A DNA stretch of 52,130 nucleotides from Candidatus Palauibacter denitrificans (GTDB lineage Bacteria; Gemmatimonadota; Gemmatimonadetes; Palauibacterales; Palauibacteraceae), in the NCBI GenBank assembly GCA_009841015.1, contig VXMQ01000064.1, forward strand, positions 1 through 52,130, in the 5' to 3' direction. Positions 51,924 through 52,130 of the stretch are shown one piece after another; the stretch's first letter is position 1; each line of letters starts with the position of its first letter. The notes beneath the pieces were generated by a model. That model was not told the DNA's origin. It ran no database searches and worked only from the letters and a program-made list of their open reading frames with translations. A program made the position numbers and the translations under genes.

Positions 51924-51979
51924 CTCACATCATCCGAGGCTTTCCGGTCATCTCGTCAGGCTTTCGAGGCCAGCCCGGA

Positions 51980-52008
51980 AGTCTAGATGTGATGCGGGAT
52001 AGTGTCAA
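51980..52008 (-). promoter_or_regulatory. Promoter of the rpmH-rnpA-yidD-yidC operon
   Basis: On the minus strand TTGACA (52008-52003) is followed after 17 bases by TAGACT (51985-51980). The -35 is perfect and the -10 matches 4 of 6, with ideal spacing. The leader to the rpmH ATG at 51923 is about 50 bases. Confidence 0.75.
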
Positions 52009-52036
52009 TTCGGGCCGGCGTGGCGGGGGCCGGCGG

Positions 52037-52089
52037 CCCCCCCCCCCCCGCCACCCGCCCCCCCCCGCCCCGGGCGGGGAGGGGGGGGG
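52037..52089. other. Homopolymer-rich contig end
   Basis: Runs of C13 (52037-52049), C9 (52058-52066) and G9 (52081-52089) occur within about 50 bases, unlike anything else in the window. It looks like low-quality assembly at a contig end, not real sequence, so nothing beyond about 52030 should be interpreted. Confidence 0.7.
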
Positions 52090-52130
52090 CCAGGCCACGG
52101 AAGCACGGCCGGAGAGAAGGACCCATCAAC

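Overview
The window is high-GC, densely coded bacterial chromosome with the gene content I would expect of a Gemmatimonadota-like bacterium. The clues are S9 and fused M16 peptidases with signal peptides, a sigma/anti-sigma/PDZ cassette, an actinobacterial-type one-anchor succinate dehydrogenase in C-A-B order, a DUF1207 protein, bactofilin next to parAB, and an outer-membrane barrel family I associate with that phylum. This taxonomic call is an inference from gene content; there is no rRNA gene here. I found no tRNA, rRNA or CRISPR array.

Region 1 (1-6.3 kb) is a scarred accessory segment. It holds the 3' part of an adenine DNA methyltransferase with a frameshift, a barrel protein lacking its N-terminus, an intact pair of a secreted 6-bladed propeller protein and a small Cys-rich secreted protein behind a near-consensus promoter, and a decayed DDE transposase joined in frame to the last third of an M20 amidohydrolase. 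Region 2 (6.4-18.1 kb) is envelope and central metabolism: a small membrane protein, a DPP-IV-like S9 peptidase, a fused M16 peptidase, isocitrate dehydrogenase, a putative metal module (Met-rich barrel and a His-repeat protein), and an ECF sigma/anti-sigma/PDZ operon.

Region 3 (18.2-22.4 kb, minus strand) reads as a compact sphingolipid operon: serine palmitoyltransferase, a GNAT-type acyltransferase matching bacterial ceramide synthase, an SDR matching ceramide reductase, and a PAP2/AUR1-like membrane enzyme that could add or process the head group. Region 4 (22.6-29.6 kb) has a pyridine-nucleotide disulfide oxidoreductase and a formate dehydrogenase locus: fdhD divergent from a NuoE-NuoF fusion and a NuoG-FdhA catalytic subunit. 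The catalytic gene is interrupted by an in-frame TGA at the active-site position, followed by a textbook bacterial SECIS hairpin, so it is a selenoprotein that ordinary gene calling would split in two.

Region 5 (29.6-41.5 kb) holds an aconitase-family enzyme with its swivel domain first, an SDR, two envelope proteins followed by a strong terminator, YgfZ, a 2-oxoacid dehydrogenase E1-beta and E2 pair without E1-alpha, and sdhCAB. With icd, these make a TCA/oxidative-metabolism neighbourhood. Region 6 (41.5-52.1 kb) is origin-proximal: an AbrB/PIN pair whose PIN active site looks degraded, a Na+/Ca2+ exchanger, bactofilin, M23 peptidase, parB, parA, two parS sites, pyrF, an Fpg-like protein without the catalytic proline, a DUF1207 protein, then yidC-yidD-rnpA-rpmH with its promoter. 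The last 100 bases are homopolymer-rich and look like a contig end.
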